DNA of 64,000 nt, from positions 1 to 64,000 of the forward strand of contig CALUYS010000003.1 of assembly GCA_944325065.1 (NCBI GenBank). The letters run 5' to 3'. The notes beneath the pieces were generated by a model. It was not told the DNA's origin and made no database searches. It saw nothing but the letters and a program-made list of their open reading frames with translations. The translations under genes and the position numbers were made by a program. This document shows, piece by piece, positions 45,929-56,011 of this stretch. The stretch comes from Candidatus Gastranaerophilales bacterium. GTDB taxonomy: Bacteria > Cyanobacteriota > Vampirovibrionia > Gastranaerophilales > Gastranaerophilaceae. Position 1 is the stretch's first letter. The number at the start of each line of letters is the position of its first letter.

Positions 45929-46872
45929 TATATAAAAACACCCATTTTACGAAATTTATTATAACGATGCTGAACAATCTGTTCCCCTTTCATTTTATCA
46001 AATTCAGATAAAGATCTTAAAATCATATCTTTCATATTTTTAGCTGTTTCATTATAATCCATATGTGCGCCACCCAATGGTTCTTTTATCACATCATCAA
46101 TTATTTTGTATTTTAATAAATCACAAGCTGTAATTTTCAAGGCCTCTGAAGCCTCTTCAGCTTTTGTAACATCTCTCCATAAAATAGAAGCACACCCTTC
46201 AGGCGAAATAACAGTATAATACGCATGTTCCAACATTAATACCTTATTAGCAACGCCAATACCCAAAGCACCACCTGAACATCCTTCGCCTGTTATTATC
46301 GCAACAATTGGCACCTTTAATTTTCCCATTTCTTTCAAATTGAATGCAATAGCTTCTCCTTGGTTTGTTTGTTCTGCTTTAATCCCTGGATATGCTCCTG
46401 GAGTATCAATTAAAGTTATAATAGGCAGATTAAATCTATTTGCGTGTTCAAATAATCTTAAAGCTTTGCGATATCCTTCAGGTTGCGGCATGCCAAAATT
46501 ATATTCTAAATTTTCTTTAGTATTTTTTCCTTTTTGTGTTCCTACCAACATAACACTTTTTTCACCGATATGGCAAACTCCACCAATCATGGCTCTATCA
46601 TCCGCACCATGCCTATCACCGTGCAACTCTATAAAATCTTCTGCAATTAAATTAACATAATCCAAAAAGTTTGGACGATTTGTATGTCTTGCTATTTGCA
46701 TTTTTTGAAAAGGTTTTAAATTAGCATAAAGTTCACATTTATATTCATAAGCTTGACTTTCTAAAATTTTAATTTCAGATGACAAATCAAGTCCTGAATT
46801 TTGGCTCATTTGCTTCAATTCGTAAATTTTATTTTCTATTTCACTAACTTGTTTTTCAAAATCTAACACCAT
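45928..46872 (-). CDS. accA: Acetyl-CoA carboxylase carboxyltransferase alpha subunit
   Basis: 314 residues. Parts typical of AccA: LHGDRHGADDRAMIGGVC, FGMPQPEGYRKALRLFEHA, IDTPGAYPGI and GEGCSGGALGIGVAN. Works with AccD to carboxylate acetyl-CoA for fatty acid synthesis. Same operon as accD, 24 bp downstream of it. Confidence 0.96.
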   Translation of the reverse strand: MVLDFEKQVSEIENKIYELKQMSQNSGLDLSSEIKILESQAYEYKCELYANLKPFQKMQIARHTNRPNFLDYVNLIAEDFIELHGDRHGADDRAMIGGVCHIGEKSVMLVGTQKGKNTKENLEYNFGMPQPEGYRKALRLFEHANRFNLPIITLIDTPGAYPGIKAEQTNQGEAIAFNLKEMGKLKVPIVAIITGEGCSGGALGIGVANKVLMLEHAYYTVISPEGCASILWRDVTKAEEASEALKITACDLLKYKIIDDVIKEPLGGAHMDYNETAKNMKDMILRSLSEFDKMKGEQIVQHRYNKFRKMGVFI

Positions 46873-46896
46873 TTTTATAGTTCCTAATATAAATAA

Positions 46897-47769
46897 TTAC
46901 TTTGAGTGTATAGCTAAAAATTTAGAAAGAATACTTCTTAATTCCTGACGTCTAGCTACAACATCCACTTGACCGTATTTTAAAAGATATTCTGCAGTCT
47001 GAAAATCTTCAGGTAATTTTTGACGAATAGTTCCCTCAATAACACGACGACCAGCAAACCCAATTCTTGCACCTTTTTCCGCAATAATAATATCACCAAT
47101 AGTTCCAAAACTTGCAGTAACCCCTCCAAATGTCGGTTCTGTTAAAAGCGTCATATATAAAACTCCAGCATCATTAAGTTTAGAAACAGCAAGACTTGTT
47201 TTAGCCATTTGCATCAAACTTAAGGCACTTTCTTGCATTCTTGCACCACCAGAAGCTGTTATAACAAGAACTGGTAATTTTGTTTCTAAAGCTTTTTCCA
47301 AAAGTAACGTTACTTTCTCTCCAACAACAGACCCCATTGAACCACCCATAAAATCAAAATCCATAACAGCTGCTAATAATTTATAACCGTCAATTTTTGC
47401 TTTACCACATATAACTGCATCATTTAATTTTGTTTTTTCTTGTGCGACTTCAATTCTTGATTTATAACTTTGTGTATCAACAAATGAAAATGGATCAGTT
47501 GGTTTGATATTTGTGAAAAGTTCACTAAAACTATTTTCATCAAACAACTGATTTATCCTTGTTCTTGCATTTATACGAAAATGATAATCACATTCAGGAC
47601 AAACATTCTCATTGGCCTCAAATTCTTTTTTAGGTATCTGCAACCCGCAATTATAACATTTAACCCATAACTCACCTACTCTATCATCTATTTCAACATC
47701 TTTTGGTCGAGCAAGTTTTTGTTGTTTTTTTCTTTCGATAAACCAATCTTTAAGTGACTTATTTTGCAC
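46897..47769 (-). CDS. accD: Acetyl-CoA carboxylase carboxyltransferase beta subunit
   Basis: 290 residues. N-terminal zinc ribbon (CYNCG and CPECD), then the carboxyltransferase fold (VMDFDFMGGSMGSVVGEKVT, SGGARMQE). Partner of AccA. First gene of the minus-strand operon, divergent from obgE across 166 bp. Confidence 0.96.
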   Translation of the reverse strand: MQNKSLKDWFIERKKQQKLARPKDVEIDDRVGELWVKCYNCGLQIPKKEFEANENVCPECDYHFRINARTRINQLFDENSFSELFTNIKPTDPFSFVDTQSYKSRIEVAQEKTKLNDAVICGKAKIDGYKLLAAVMDFDFMGGSMGSVVGEKVTLLLEKALETKLPVLVITASGGARMQESALSLMQMAKTSLAVSKLNDAGVLYMTLLTEPTFGGVTASFGTIGDIIIAEKGARIGFAGRRVIEGTIRQKLPEDFQTAEYLLKYGQVDVVARRQELRSILSKFLAIHSK

Positions 47770-47902
47770 TTTTCCTCCATAAAAATTATTTTATTTCCCT
47801 AATTATATATTAAAAAAATTTAATTACAATTTTACTTAATCAGTATAAAAAATAAAAAAAAATAATCAATAGGTTATAAGAGTAAATATCAAAGTATTCT
47901 AT

Positions 47903-47929
47903 TTGCAAAATTCTTTTTTTTGATATAAT
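47903..47929 (+). promoter_or_regulatory. Promoter for obgE, leaderless arrangement
   Basis: TTGCAA (47903-47908), spacer 15, and TG-A-TATAAT with TATAAT at 47924-47929. Six nt then separate it from ATG 47936, placing the expected start of transcription at the codon. No Shine-Dalgarno. Confidence 0.55.
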
Positions 47930-47935
47930 TAAATA

Positions 47936-49339
47936 ATGTTTTTAGATAAAGTAAAAATCAAAGTTGAATCTGGCAATGGTGGCAATGGAGTAGTTGCTTT
48001 TAGACGAGAGAAATACGTGGATAAAGGCGGTCCCTATGGTGGAGATGGGGGACGTGGTGGTGATATTTATTTAATTGCGGATAATAACATTTCAACATTA
48101 CTTGATTTTAAGTATAAGAGTATTTTTAAAGCTCAAAACGGTGAAAATGGGCGTACAAAAAATCAACATGGAAAAAGTGGAGAAGATCTATATATAAAGG
48201 TGCCTTTAGGTACTATTGTTAAAGATGTAAATAATAATATTACAATTGCTGATTTAAAAAAAGAAGGTCAAAAAATTCTTATTGCAAAAGGAGGTCGTGG
48301 TGGAAGAGGTAATTCTCGTTTTGCAACAGCACAAAAAAGAGCACCACAATTTTGTGAACCAGGTGAAGCAGGTATAATTCGAGAACTTGAACTTGAACTA
48401 AAACTCATTGCTGATGTTGGACTTTTAGGAATGCCAAATGCCGGTAAATCAACTTTTATTTCCATTATAAGTGATGCAAAACCTAAAATAGCAAATTATG
48501 CTTTTACAACATTAAAACCAAATTTAGGTGTTGTAAAAAAACAAAATGGTGATTCTTTTGTTGTTGCTGATATTCCTGGAATTATTGAAGGGGCTTCATC
48601 AGGTGTGGGTCTTGGATTTCAATTTTTAAGACATGTTGAAAGATGCCGTTTTTTAGTCCACATTATTGATGCATCAAATTATAATCCCCTTGAAAATTAT
48701 CATAAAATCATTCAAGAATTAAAAAAATATAGTGAACATTTAAGTAATTTATACCAAATAATTGCATTAAATAAAATTGATTTAATTGATGAAAACACAC
48801 AACAAAATTTATTAAAAGAATTTAAAAAATTAAATAATGATGTATTTCTAATTTCTTCTGCCACAAAAAATGGCGTAGAAGAACTTTTAAATTTTATTAC
48901 CTTAAAAACAACTCAAATTGAAAAATCTAATTTACAAATTGATATTGATTTTGATAATATTGCAAATAAAAATGATGATAGCAAATTTTATGTGCAAAAA
49001 CTTGGCAAAAATTGCTATTGTGCTGATGGTGGGAAGATTAGACGTCTTGTTTCTGTTACTGATGAAAGAAATCTTGACCAAACATATCGTCTTCACAATA
49101 TTTTAGATGCAATGTTAGTTTTTGATGCCTTAAAACAACTTGGGTTAAAAGATGGCGATTCTGTTTTTGTTGGTGGACGAGGTAATTTTTATGAAGGATA
49201 TGTTGTTGATATAGAAATATCAAAAAATAATGAAAAAAAAGCTATTATTAATAAATCTATATTTAACACTTGCGAAAATAACAATATAAATTCAACACTT
49301 AAAGGTAATCATACTATTGAATTTATATACTATGATTAA
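47936..49339 (+). CDS. obgE: Obg-family GTPase
   Basis: 467 residues. Glycine-rich Obg domain (1-158: GNGGNGVVAFRREKYVDKGG), G domain with GMPNAGKST, DIPGIIEGAS and NKID, and a C-terminal OCT domain. It binds the large ribosomal subunit and links GTP levels to growth. Monocistronic; the following 109 bp leads to ftsH. Confidence 0.95.
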   Translation: MFLDKVKIKVESGNGGNGVVAFRREKYVDKGGPYGGDGGRGGDIYLIADNNISTLLDFKYKSIFKAQNGENGRTKNQHGKSGEDLYIKVPLGTIVKDVNNNITIADLKKEGQKILIAKGGRGGRGNSRFATAQKRAPQFCEPGEAGIIRELELELKLIADVGLLGMPNAGKSTFISIISDAKPKIANYAFTTLKPNLGVVKKQNGDSFVVADIPGIIEGASSGVGLGFQFLRHVERCRFLVHIIDASNYNPLENYHKIIQELKKYSEHLSNLYQIIALNKIDLIDENTQQNLLKEFKKLNNDVFLISSATKNGVEELLNFITLKTTQIEKSNLQIDIDFDNIANKNDDSKFYVQKLGKNCYCADGGKIRRLVSVTDERNLDQTYRLHNILDAMLVFDALKQLGLKDGDSVFVGGRGNFYEGYVVDIEISKNNEKKAIINKSIFNTCENNNINSTLKGNHTIEFIYYD

Positions 49340-49448
49340 TTTTATATATTATCATAGTGTTTATTGAATTTCATTTTGGTTTTGGTATACTAAAATAAGT
49401 TATAATAAAAGTAGATATTAATAGAAGAGATGTAAAGGATAATTAATA

Positions 49449-51311
49449 ATGCAAAAAAATCAACAAGTCGGATTTTTTATTGTAATTGGAATTTTAACAG
49501 TTGTTTTATTTTTAATGCTTTTAAGTGGCACGACAACAAATACCATTGAAATATCATATTCAAATTTTGTAAATAAAGTTCAAGCAGGTGAAATTGCAAA
49601 AGTTGAAGTAGCTGGTAATACTATTTTATCAGAGCCTAAAGTTCAACCCAAAAAGAATATAGCAATAGTTAAACAAACATCAGCACCTGCACCAAAAGTT
49701 ATTTATAAAACTGAAGCACCAAATAATGATTCGACTTTAATGCCAATGTTAAAACAAAATAACGTTGATATTTCAGTTAAAAAAGTTAATGAATCAATAA
49801 ACTTTTTTAGTTGGATTGGAACACTTTTACCTTTACTTTTTTTAATAGGAATTATGATAATTATATTTAAAACAATACAAACAGGCGGTTCACAAGCTAT
49901 GTCGTTTGGGAAAAGCAAGGCTAAATTAATGCAAGATAAAGTAAAGGTAACATTTAAAGATGTAGCTGGTATTGATGAAGAAAAACAAGAACTTGAAGAA
50001 ATTGTTGATTTTTTAAAAAATGGTGAAAAATATATAAAACTTGGAGCAAAAATCCCAAAAGGTGTATTACTTGTGGGTTCTCCTGGTACAGGAAAAACAT
50101 TAATGGCAAAAGCAGTAGCTGGTGAAGCAGGAGTTCCTTTCTTTTCTATTTCAGGTTCTGATTTTGTTGAGATGTTTGTTGGTGTTGGTGCTTCACGTGT
50201 TCGTGATTTATTTGAACAAGCAAAAAAACACCAACCTTGTATAATATTTATTGATGAAATTGATGCTGTAGGTCGTCAACGTGGTGCAGGCTTAGGTGGT
50301 GGACATGATGAAAGAGAACAAACATTAAATCAGCTTCTTGTTGAAATGGATGGATTTGATGAAACTGTTAATGTAATTGTTATTGCGGCAACTAATCGCC
50401 CTGACATATTAGATAATGCTCTTTTGCGTCCTGGTCGTTTTGATAGACAAATTGTTATAAACCGTCCAGATGTAAACGGTAGAGAACAAATACTTGAAGT
50501 ACACGCTAAAAATAAACCATTAGATGAAGATGTCGATTTGAAAGTTATTGCTAAACGAACTCCTGGGTTTACTGGTGCTGATTTACAAAATGTACTTAAT
50601 GAAGCAGCTTTGCTTGCTGCAAGATATGATGGCTCTAAAATAACTATGGAAAATATGGAAGAAGCTATTGATAAAGTTATAGCAGGTCCAGAAAAGAAAA
50701 GTCGAATTATTTCTGATGATGAAAAAGAAAATACAGCATATCATGAAGTGGGTCATGCTCTTCTTGCTAAATTACTTAAAAATTCAGATCCGTTACATAA
50801 AGTGTCAATAATTCCTCGTGGTATGGCATTGGGTATTACAATGACCTTGCCTGAAAAAGACCATTTAACCCTGAAAAAATCTCAATTACTTGATAAAATA
50901 ACAATGTTACTTGGCGGACGTGTTGCTGAAGAAATTGTTTATGGTCCTGAAGCAATAACAACAGGGGCACAAAATGATTTAGAAAAGGTTTCTAATCTCG
51001 CTCGTAAAATGGTTACAACTTGGGGTATGTCAGAAAAAATGGGAAATATGGCATATGGAAAAAACGATGAACACGTTTTTATGGGACGTGATTTTGGACA
51101 TACACGTGATTTTTCAGAAGATATTGCTGCTCAAATTGATAAAGAAGTTAAAAAAATAGTGGATGAAAACTATGAAAGAGCTAAACATTTATTAAGTAAA
51201 AATCGTGATATGCTTGATATTATTTCAAAAGAACTACTTGAAAAAGAAACTATTGATGAAAAAGAATTTGAAGAGTTAATGAACAAAGTTAAATCTGAAC
51301 GGAATTGGTAA
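49449..51311 (+). CDS. ftsH: ATP-dependent zinc protease FtsH
   Basis: 620 residues. Two N-terminal helices (about 8-25 and 118-140) flank a roughly 90-residue periplasmic loop. AAA+ Walker A is GSPGTGKT (Ser replaces the usual Pro); second region [11 protein letters not shown]; Walker [10 protein letters not shown]. Zinc motif HEVGH (the usual form is HEAGH). Degrades membrane and regulatory proteins. AAAGGATAA precedes the start. A hairpin at 51353-51379 follows. Confidence 0.96.
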   Translation: MQKNQQVGFFIVIGILTVVLFLMLLSGTTTNTIEISYSNFVNKVQAGEIAKVEVAGNTILSEPKVQPKKNIAIVKQTSAPAPKVIYKTEAPNNDSTLMPMLKQNNVDISVKKVNESINFFSWIGTLLPLLFLIGIMIIIFKTIQTGGSQAMSFGKSKAKLMQDKVKVTFKDVAGIDEEKQELEEIVDFLKNGEKYIKLGAKIPKGVLLVGSPGTGKTLMAKAVAGEAGVPFFSISGSDFVEMFVGVGASRVRDLFEQAKKHQPCIIFIDEIDAVGRQRGAGLGGGHDEREQTLNQLLVEMDGFDETVNVIVIAATNRPDILDNALLRPGRFDRQIVINRPDVNGREQILEVHAKNKPLDEDVDLKVIAKRTPGFTGADLQNVLNEAALLAARYDGSKITMENMEEAIDKVIAGPEKKSRIISDDEKENTAYHEVGHALLAKLLKNSDPLHKVSIIPRGMALGITMTLPEKDHLTLKKSQLLDKITMLLGGRVAEEIVYGPEAITTGAQNDLEKVSNLARKMVTTWGMSEKMGNMAYGKNDEHVFMGRDFGHTRDFSEDIAAQIDKEVKKIVDENYERAKHLLSKNRDMLDIISKELLEKETIDEKEFEELMNKVKSERNW

Positions 51312-51352
51312 TAATTTTGAGCTTTAATCTAATTGAAAAAGTAGTATGTTTA

Positions 51353-51388
51353 TTTATTATTTTTAGTAAAAATAATAAACTAATTTTT
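51353..51388 (+). terminator. Probable terminator after ftsH
   Basis: 13-bp perfect AT-only arms (51353-51365 and 51367-51379) with CTAATTTTT after. Nearly all A-T pairs, so the stem is weak. Confidence 0.45.
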
Positions 51389-51468
51389 AAATTAAAATAT
51401 TCAAGTGGTTTTAAAATAAAAAATTCTAATTTCACCCAAATAGTTTAAAATTATTTAAAAATATAATA

Positions 51469-52509
51469 TTACATTTTTATCGCAGCTTTTATTACTTCGC
51501 TATTTTTATGCATAATCAAAGCTTTTTCAGTTTCGGGAAGTGAAAAAGTTTTAGTAATTAGTTTACTAACATCAACCTTGTTTTCAATAATTAAATCAAG
51601 AGCCATTTTAAAATATCTTGGTGTATGGTGAAATATTGATAAAACTTTTATTGAATCATAGTGTAAACGAGAAGTTTCAATAGAAAACTTAGTTCCAGAT
51701 TTGCACCCACCAAACAAATGAACGGTTCCACCACGGCGAACAAGATCAAACATCTGTTCCCAAATTTCAGGCAAACCTACACATTCAAAAGCTACATCCA
51801 ATCCTTTTCCTTGAGGTGTAAATGATAAAAATATTTTTTTAGGATTTTTATATTTGGTTAAATCAATAACTTCATCTGCACATCCGAATTCCCTAGCTAA
51901 TTTTAATTTCATAGGATTTCTACCAGCAGCAATAACTTTAGCACCTTTAAGTTTTGCAAGTCTGACAAACATTAAGCCTATTGGTCCTAAACCAATAACA
52001 CCAACAGTATCACCTTTTTTTATATTTGTTTTTTCAATTCCGTGAACAACATTAGCCAAAGGCTCTGCAAAAGCAGCATACTCAAATGGTAAATTATCAG
52101 GAATTTTATACAAATTCTTTTCTACAATTAATTTTGGAATATTAATATATTCTGCATAAGCTCCATTTAAAAGATTTAATTTTTCACATAAATTATATTC
52201 TTCTTTTTTACAAAAAAAACATTTTCCACAAGGTGCACTATTAGCTGAAACAACCCTATCTCCAACTTTGAAGTTTTTAACATTTTGCCCAAGCATTTCA
52301 ATAGTACCTGCAAATTCATGCCCAAATACAGATGGAATACTTTTAATTAGTACAGGATGTCCTCTATCATAGGTCTTTACATCTGTACCACAAGTTAAAG
52401 CTGTATCAATTTTAACTTGTACTTCTCCGTCCTTTGGATCCTCAATATTAATTGTTTCATATTTTATACACTTTGGAGCATAAAAATTTATTGCTTGCAT
52501 TTTCTTCAT
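51469..52509 (-). CDS. Zinc-dependent alcohol/sugar-alcohol dehydrogenase (MDR), copy 2
   Basis: 346 residues. Catalytic zinc ligands Cys in TCGTDV and GHEFAG; structural zinc CGKCFFCKKEEYNLC; NAD-binding GVIGLGPIG. Resembles sorbitol, threonine or galactitol dehydrogenases. Its start overlaps the preceding dehydrogenase gene by 4 bp. Substrate unknown. Confidence 0.85.
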   Translation of the reverse strand: MKKMQAINFYAPKCIKYETINIEDPKDGEVQVKIDTALTCGTDVKTYDRGHPVLIKSIPSVFGHEFAGTIEMLGQNVKNFKVGDRVVSANSAPCGKCFFCKKEEYNLCEKLNLLNGAYAEYINIPKLIVEKNLYKIPDNLPFEYAAFAEPLANVVHGIEKTNIKKGDTVGVIGLGPIGLMFVRLAKLKGAKVIAAGRNPMKLKLAREFGCADEVIDLTKYKNPKKIFLSFTPQGKGLDVAFECVGLPEIWEQMFDLVRRGGTVHLFGGCKSGTKFSIETSRLHYDSIKVLSIFHHTPRYFKMALDLIIENKVDVSKLITKTFSLPETEKALIMHKNSEVIKAAIKM

Positions 52510-53519
52510 ATTTTTATAAAAGCTTTCATTATTTTATTATCTATTGTATCGCAAACAGCTTGATTAATATCATCAATATTATATTCTATTGATAATCTTT
52601 CAACTTTTACTTTTTTATATTCTAACAAATTTAATGACTCTTGAAGGTCTTTTGGAGAAGGTGAATAACTTCCAAGTATTGTAAGTTCACGATAATATAT
52701 TTCATTATTGGCATATCCTAAAAAATTATCACTTATTGATGAAAATACAACAATTTTACCTCCATCTCTAACACTTTTTATAGCAAAATTAATAGCACTT
52801 TTAGATCCAGAAGTCATAAACACACAATCGACTCCATACCCACTTGTCATTTGTTTTATTTTCTCAGAAGTAGTATTGTCATTTTGAAAAAGCATATTTT
52901 CAATGTTTAAATTACCAATTTTATTAATTCTATCTTGAATTATATCAACTCCAATAGCTCTAATATTGTATGAAGTCAAAGCTTGTGACATTAAAAAACC
53001 AATAGAACCTAACCCAACAACCAATGCATTATCATTTTTCATTAAATTAGCTCTTTTTATAGCTCTAATACAACAAGCCAATGGTTCCATAAAAGAAGCT
53101 TCAATAATTGACAAGTTTTGAGGTTTTAAAAACACAGTATTATTTAAATGCATCTCACTTACAAAAATATACTCCGAAAATCCCCCAGGAATTATATTTG
53201 ACTTTTTGAAATTACTGCACATTGAATAATTTTTATGTTTACAATAAATACATTTAAAACAGGGAACATGATGTGCCACCACAACACAATCACCAACCTT
53301 AAAATTTGTGTCGCTTTTTATTTTAACAATTTCACCTACTACTTCATGTCCAATTGTACTATTACCAAAAGATGATTTATGTCGAATTTTAACAATATCT
53401 GAACCACATAAACCACATCCAATAACTTTAACAATTGCACCCTTTTGATTAAAATTATTATCAAAAAAAGGAATTTCTTTAATTTCAATTTTATTATTAA
53501 TTAATTGAACTGTTTTCAT
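52506..53519 (-). CDS. Zinc-dependent alcohol/sugar-alcohol dehydrogenase (MDR), copy 1
   Basis: 337 residues. Same layout: GLCGSDIVK, GHEVVG, structural CFKCIYCKHKNYSMC and VVGLGSIGFL. It is a clearly diverged paralogue of the next gene, which it overlaps by 4 bp, so the two are translated together. Two related steps of a polyol pathway, or a heteromeric pair, are equally possible. It lies 38 bp after the PilO-like gene. Confidence 0.85.
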   Translation of the reverse strand: MKTVQLINNKIEIKEIPFFDNNFNQKGAIVKVIGCGLCGSDIVKIRHKSSFGNSTIGHEVVGEIVKIKSDTNFKVGDCVVVAHHVPCFKCIYCKHKNYSMCSNFKKSNIIPGGFSEYIFVSEMHLNNTVFLKPQNLSIIEASFMEPLACCIRAIKRANLMKNDNALVVGLGSIGFLMSQALTSYNIRAIGVDIIQDRINKIGNLNIENMLFQNDNTTSEKIKQMTSGYGVDCVFMTSGSKSAINFAIKSVRDGGKIVVFSSISDNFLGYANNEIYYRELTILGSYSPSPKDLQESLNLLEYKKVKVERLSIEYNIDDINQAVCDTIDNKIMKAFIKI

Positions 53520-53556
53520 TTTTTTTTTAACTACTTGACTACACTTTCAAAACATT

Positions 53557-54123
53557 TTATTTTTTAGCATACATATGCAAAGTTACGTCAATAATTAAAA
53601 CACGTTTATCTTTTTGATATGGTGAAATATCAATAGTACTGATATTAACAAGATAAGGATATATAAATAACTCGTTTAAAAACTTTTGAAATTCAAAATA
53701 TGAACCAATTAATGACAATTTAACGCCACAAGCATTATAAGCATCAGGATCATTTTCAACAATTACATCATTTGTCAAATTTTCAATATAGTCTATTTTT
53801 CTCAACTTTAACTGATTTTTTAATGCCATATTTGTAACTTCTTCAAGCATACCATTTAAAGCTAGAAGAGAGTTACTATATGTATATTTTGGTTGAAATA
53901 TACTTTTCTGTTCTAAATTTGCATACTTCATATTTTCTATATTTTGACGTTTTTGAACTTCAGTATATTTAACATTCAAATCATTAACTTTTGTTTCCAT
54001 TTCAGCAATACGTTTAATATTATCTTGAACATTTTGCACTTTTGGTATTACCTGATAAATACAAAACGCAATTACTAATACTATTACTAAAAAATATAAA
54101 TAATATGCTTTTAAAATTTTCAC
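53557..54123 (-). CDS. PilO-like type IV pilus assembly protein
   Basis: 188 residues. One N-terminal helix (ILKAYYLYFLVIVLVIAFCI), a coiled coil (residues about 35-70: RIAEMETKVNDLNVKYTEVQ) and a ferredoxin-like C-terminal part (residues about 100-185). This matches PilO, which sits in the inner membrane alignment complex with PilN. Follows the PilM-PilN fusion by 22 bp. PilP and PilQ are absent here. Confidence 0.7.
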   Translation of the reverse strand: MKILKAYYLYFLVIVLVIAFCIYQVIPKVQNVQDNIKRIAEMETKVNDLNVKYTEVQKRQNIENMKYANLEQKSIFQPKYTYSNSLLALNGMLEEVTNMALKNQLKLRKIDYIENLTNDVIVENDPDAYNACGVKLSLIGSYFEFQKFLNELFIYPYLVNISTIDISPYQKDKRVLIIDVTLHMYAKK

Positions 54124-54145
54124 TTAAATTCACCTTTTTTATTTT

Positions 54146-55873
54146 CTATCGAGTTGGCATTTGTTTTGGTGGGGCAGAAATAGGCTCCATTTTAGGAATA
54201 TTAGATGATGTTGTTGACGATGGAGTTTTAACTTCTGCTTGTCCTGAATTATTTTGGACATTTACACCATTTTGATTATTTTGACCATTATTCTCTAATG
54301 ATAAATTGGTCATAGTATTACTATATTTAGCATTCGATAGTTCAAATACATATAACTGTTGGGCATTATTATATAAACTATCAACATTATCCGAATCTTT
54401 AAATTCCAATTTTGTTAGTAAAATATCAGAATCTAAAACCATACTTTTTACATTCTTAAAAAATTCATATACAACACTAACTGAAGAAGCTTCTCCTTTA
54501 ATCAAAACAGCACCATTGGAATCAGTATAATATTTAGTTAACCACAAATTATGAGGTTTATCTATTGATATTGAGTCATAATACAACTTTTTAATTCTAT
54601 TATTTTGGAGCATATCAAATTGAATTAATCTAATATCAACTTTTTTTGAACTTCCGGCAAAATTACTTAATTTTGACTCCAAAGAAGCAGCTTCATCGTT
54701 ATATTTCTGCACAATTTTATCTTGTGCGTTAATTATATATGTAAGTAAGAAAAATACACCAGCAAAAATTATAAAAATACTCAAAACAATTGCAAAAGTT
54801 ATACTCTGCATAAGTTTGTTCGTTACAACAAGAATTTGTCCTTTAAATTCAATAGTAACTGTCTTATCTTGATTTGTAAGGTTTGTTGTAACAAAATTCA
54901 AAGGATAAATATTTGGAATATAATTATAAACAGAAACCCCAACAGCTTCTGGAGTAATTTTATTTACATATTCAGGCAATATATTCAAATTAACTTTAGT
55001 AACAGGATATGATGAATATTTATTTTTTTCAATAAAACCAATTTCACCATTAAAATTAAGCTTAGTTGCTAAAAGTTCAGCACTTACATTTTCCACTTCA
55101 CTTATAATAAGCATTGCTTCTGAAGGATTCGACTCCATTGACTCATTAATAGCATTTATTATATTTTGATAAATCTCCAAATCATCATATGATTGAATAG
55201 GCATTGGAATTTCAGAATAATCATTCCAATCTTCTCCATTTAATGTAAATATACAAAAAGAATTTGGTGATATTAAAACAACATTTGTAAGAACATTAGC
55301 TTTAAAATATTTAGCCCATACCAAACCACGTATTAAAGCACTATTTGAAGTTTCAATAGCAACAATGTTACAACCCATTTCTTCTAAAATTTCCTGAGTT
55401 TTTAAAACAACATTTTCTTGTATAGCACTTACAGCATAACGTACTTGTTCAGGATTTGCCCCATCTTGTTTTAAAAGTTTAAAAAAGCTAACTTTTGGTG
55501 TTGTCGTACGAATTACATAATTATTTTCAGCTTCTGATACAATTGCTGTTTCAATTTCTTCATTTGATAACTCAGAAGGCATATTCATGAAATTAAAATA
55601 TACATTTGGTAAACAAACTATAACATCAGAGTCTTTTGGATCAATATGTATTTCTCTAAAAAGATTTTCTAACGTTTCCTGAAAATTTATAAAGTCTTCT
55701 ATCTCACGCATTCTAGCATCATAAACTACATGAGAATTTGCATATTTTACAACTTCATGTGTTGAAGGATTAATCTGTATTATCTCAACCATTCCATTTA
55801 ATGATACAGTAATACCAATATAATTTTTTTTCTTTACTTCAAAAAATTTAGATATTGTTTTAATTACGTCCAT
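54146..55873 (-). CDS. PilM-PilN fusion protein
   Basis: 575 residues from ATG 55873 (GAG 6 nt upstream; a GTG at 55894 lacks a site). Residues 1-340 form an actin-like PilM part (KNYIGITVSLNGMVEIIQIN, VIVCLPNVYFNFM, VAIETSNSALIRG). Then an amphipathic linker, one helix (about 362-385, SITFAIVLSIFIIFAGVFF) and the PilN-type periplasmic part (coil and alpha-beta fold), ending in a Pro/Ser/Asn tail. PilM and PilN are usually separate proteins. Upstream of PilO. Confidence 0.75.
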   Translation of the reverse strand: MDVIKTISKFFEVKKKNYIGITVSLNGMVEIIQINPSTHEVVKYANSHVVYDARMREIEDFINFQETLENLFREIHIDPKDSDVIVCLPNVYFNFMNMPSELSNEEIETAIVSEAENNYVIRTTTPKVSFFKLLKQDGANPEQVRYAVSAIQENVVLKTQEILEEMGCNIVAIETSNSALIRGLVWAKYFKANVLTNVVLISPNSFCIFTLNGEDWNDYSEIPMPIQSYDDLEIYQNIINAINESMESNPSEAMLIISEVENVSAELLATKLNFNGEIGFIEKNKYSSYPVTKVNLNILPEYVNKITPEAVGVSVYNYIPNIYPLNFVTTNLTNQDKTVTIEFKGQILVVTNKLMQSITFAIVLSIFIIFAGVFFLLTYIINAQDKIVQKYNDEAASLESKLSNFAGSSKKVDIRLIQFDMLQNNRIKKLYYDSISIDKPHNLWLTKYYTDSNGAVLIKGEASSVSVVYEFFKNVKSMVLDSDILLTKLEFKDSDNVDSLYNNAQQLYVFELSNAKYSNTMTNLSLENNGQNNQNGVNVQNNSGQAEVKTPSSTTSSNIPKMEPISAPPKQMPTR

Positions 55874-56011
55874 GCTAAACTCATAATTACTCACCTATAA
55901 ACTAATGTACATTTTAACATATTAATTTAAAAAATCCAATATAAACTTTAAAAATTTATTCATTTAATGTATTATAAGTATGAATATCTACATAATTATA
56001 ATGAGAAAAAT

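Noticed and set aside
49329-49359. ACTATGAT/ATCATAGT hairpin at the obgE stop
   Set aside because: Short 8-bp stem not followed by a T run; not called a terminator.
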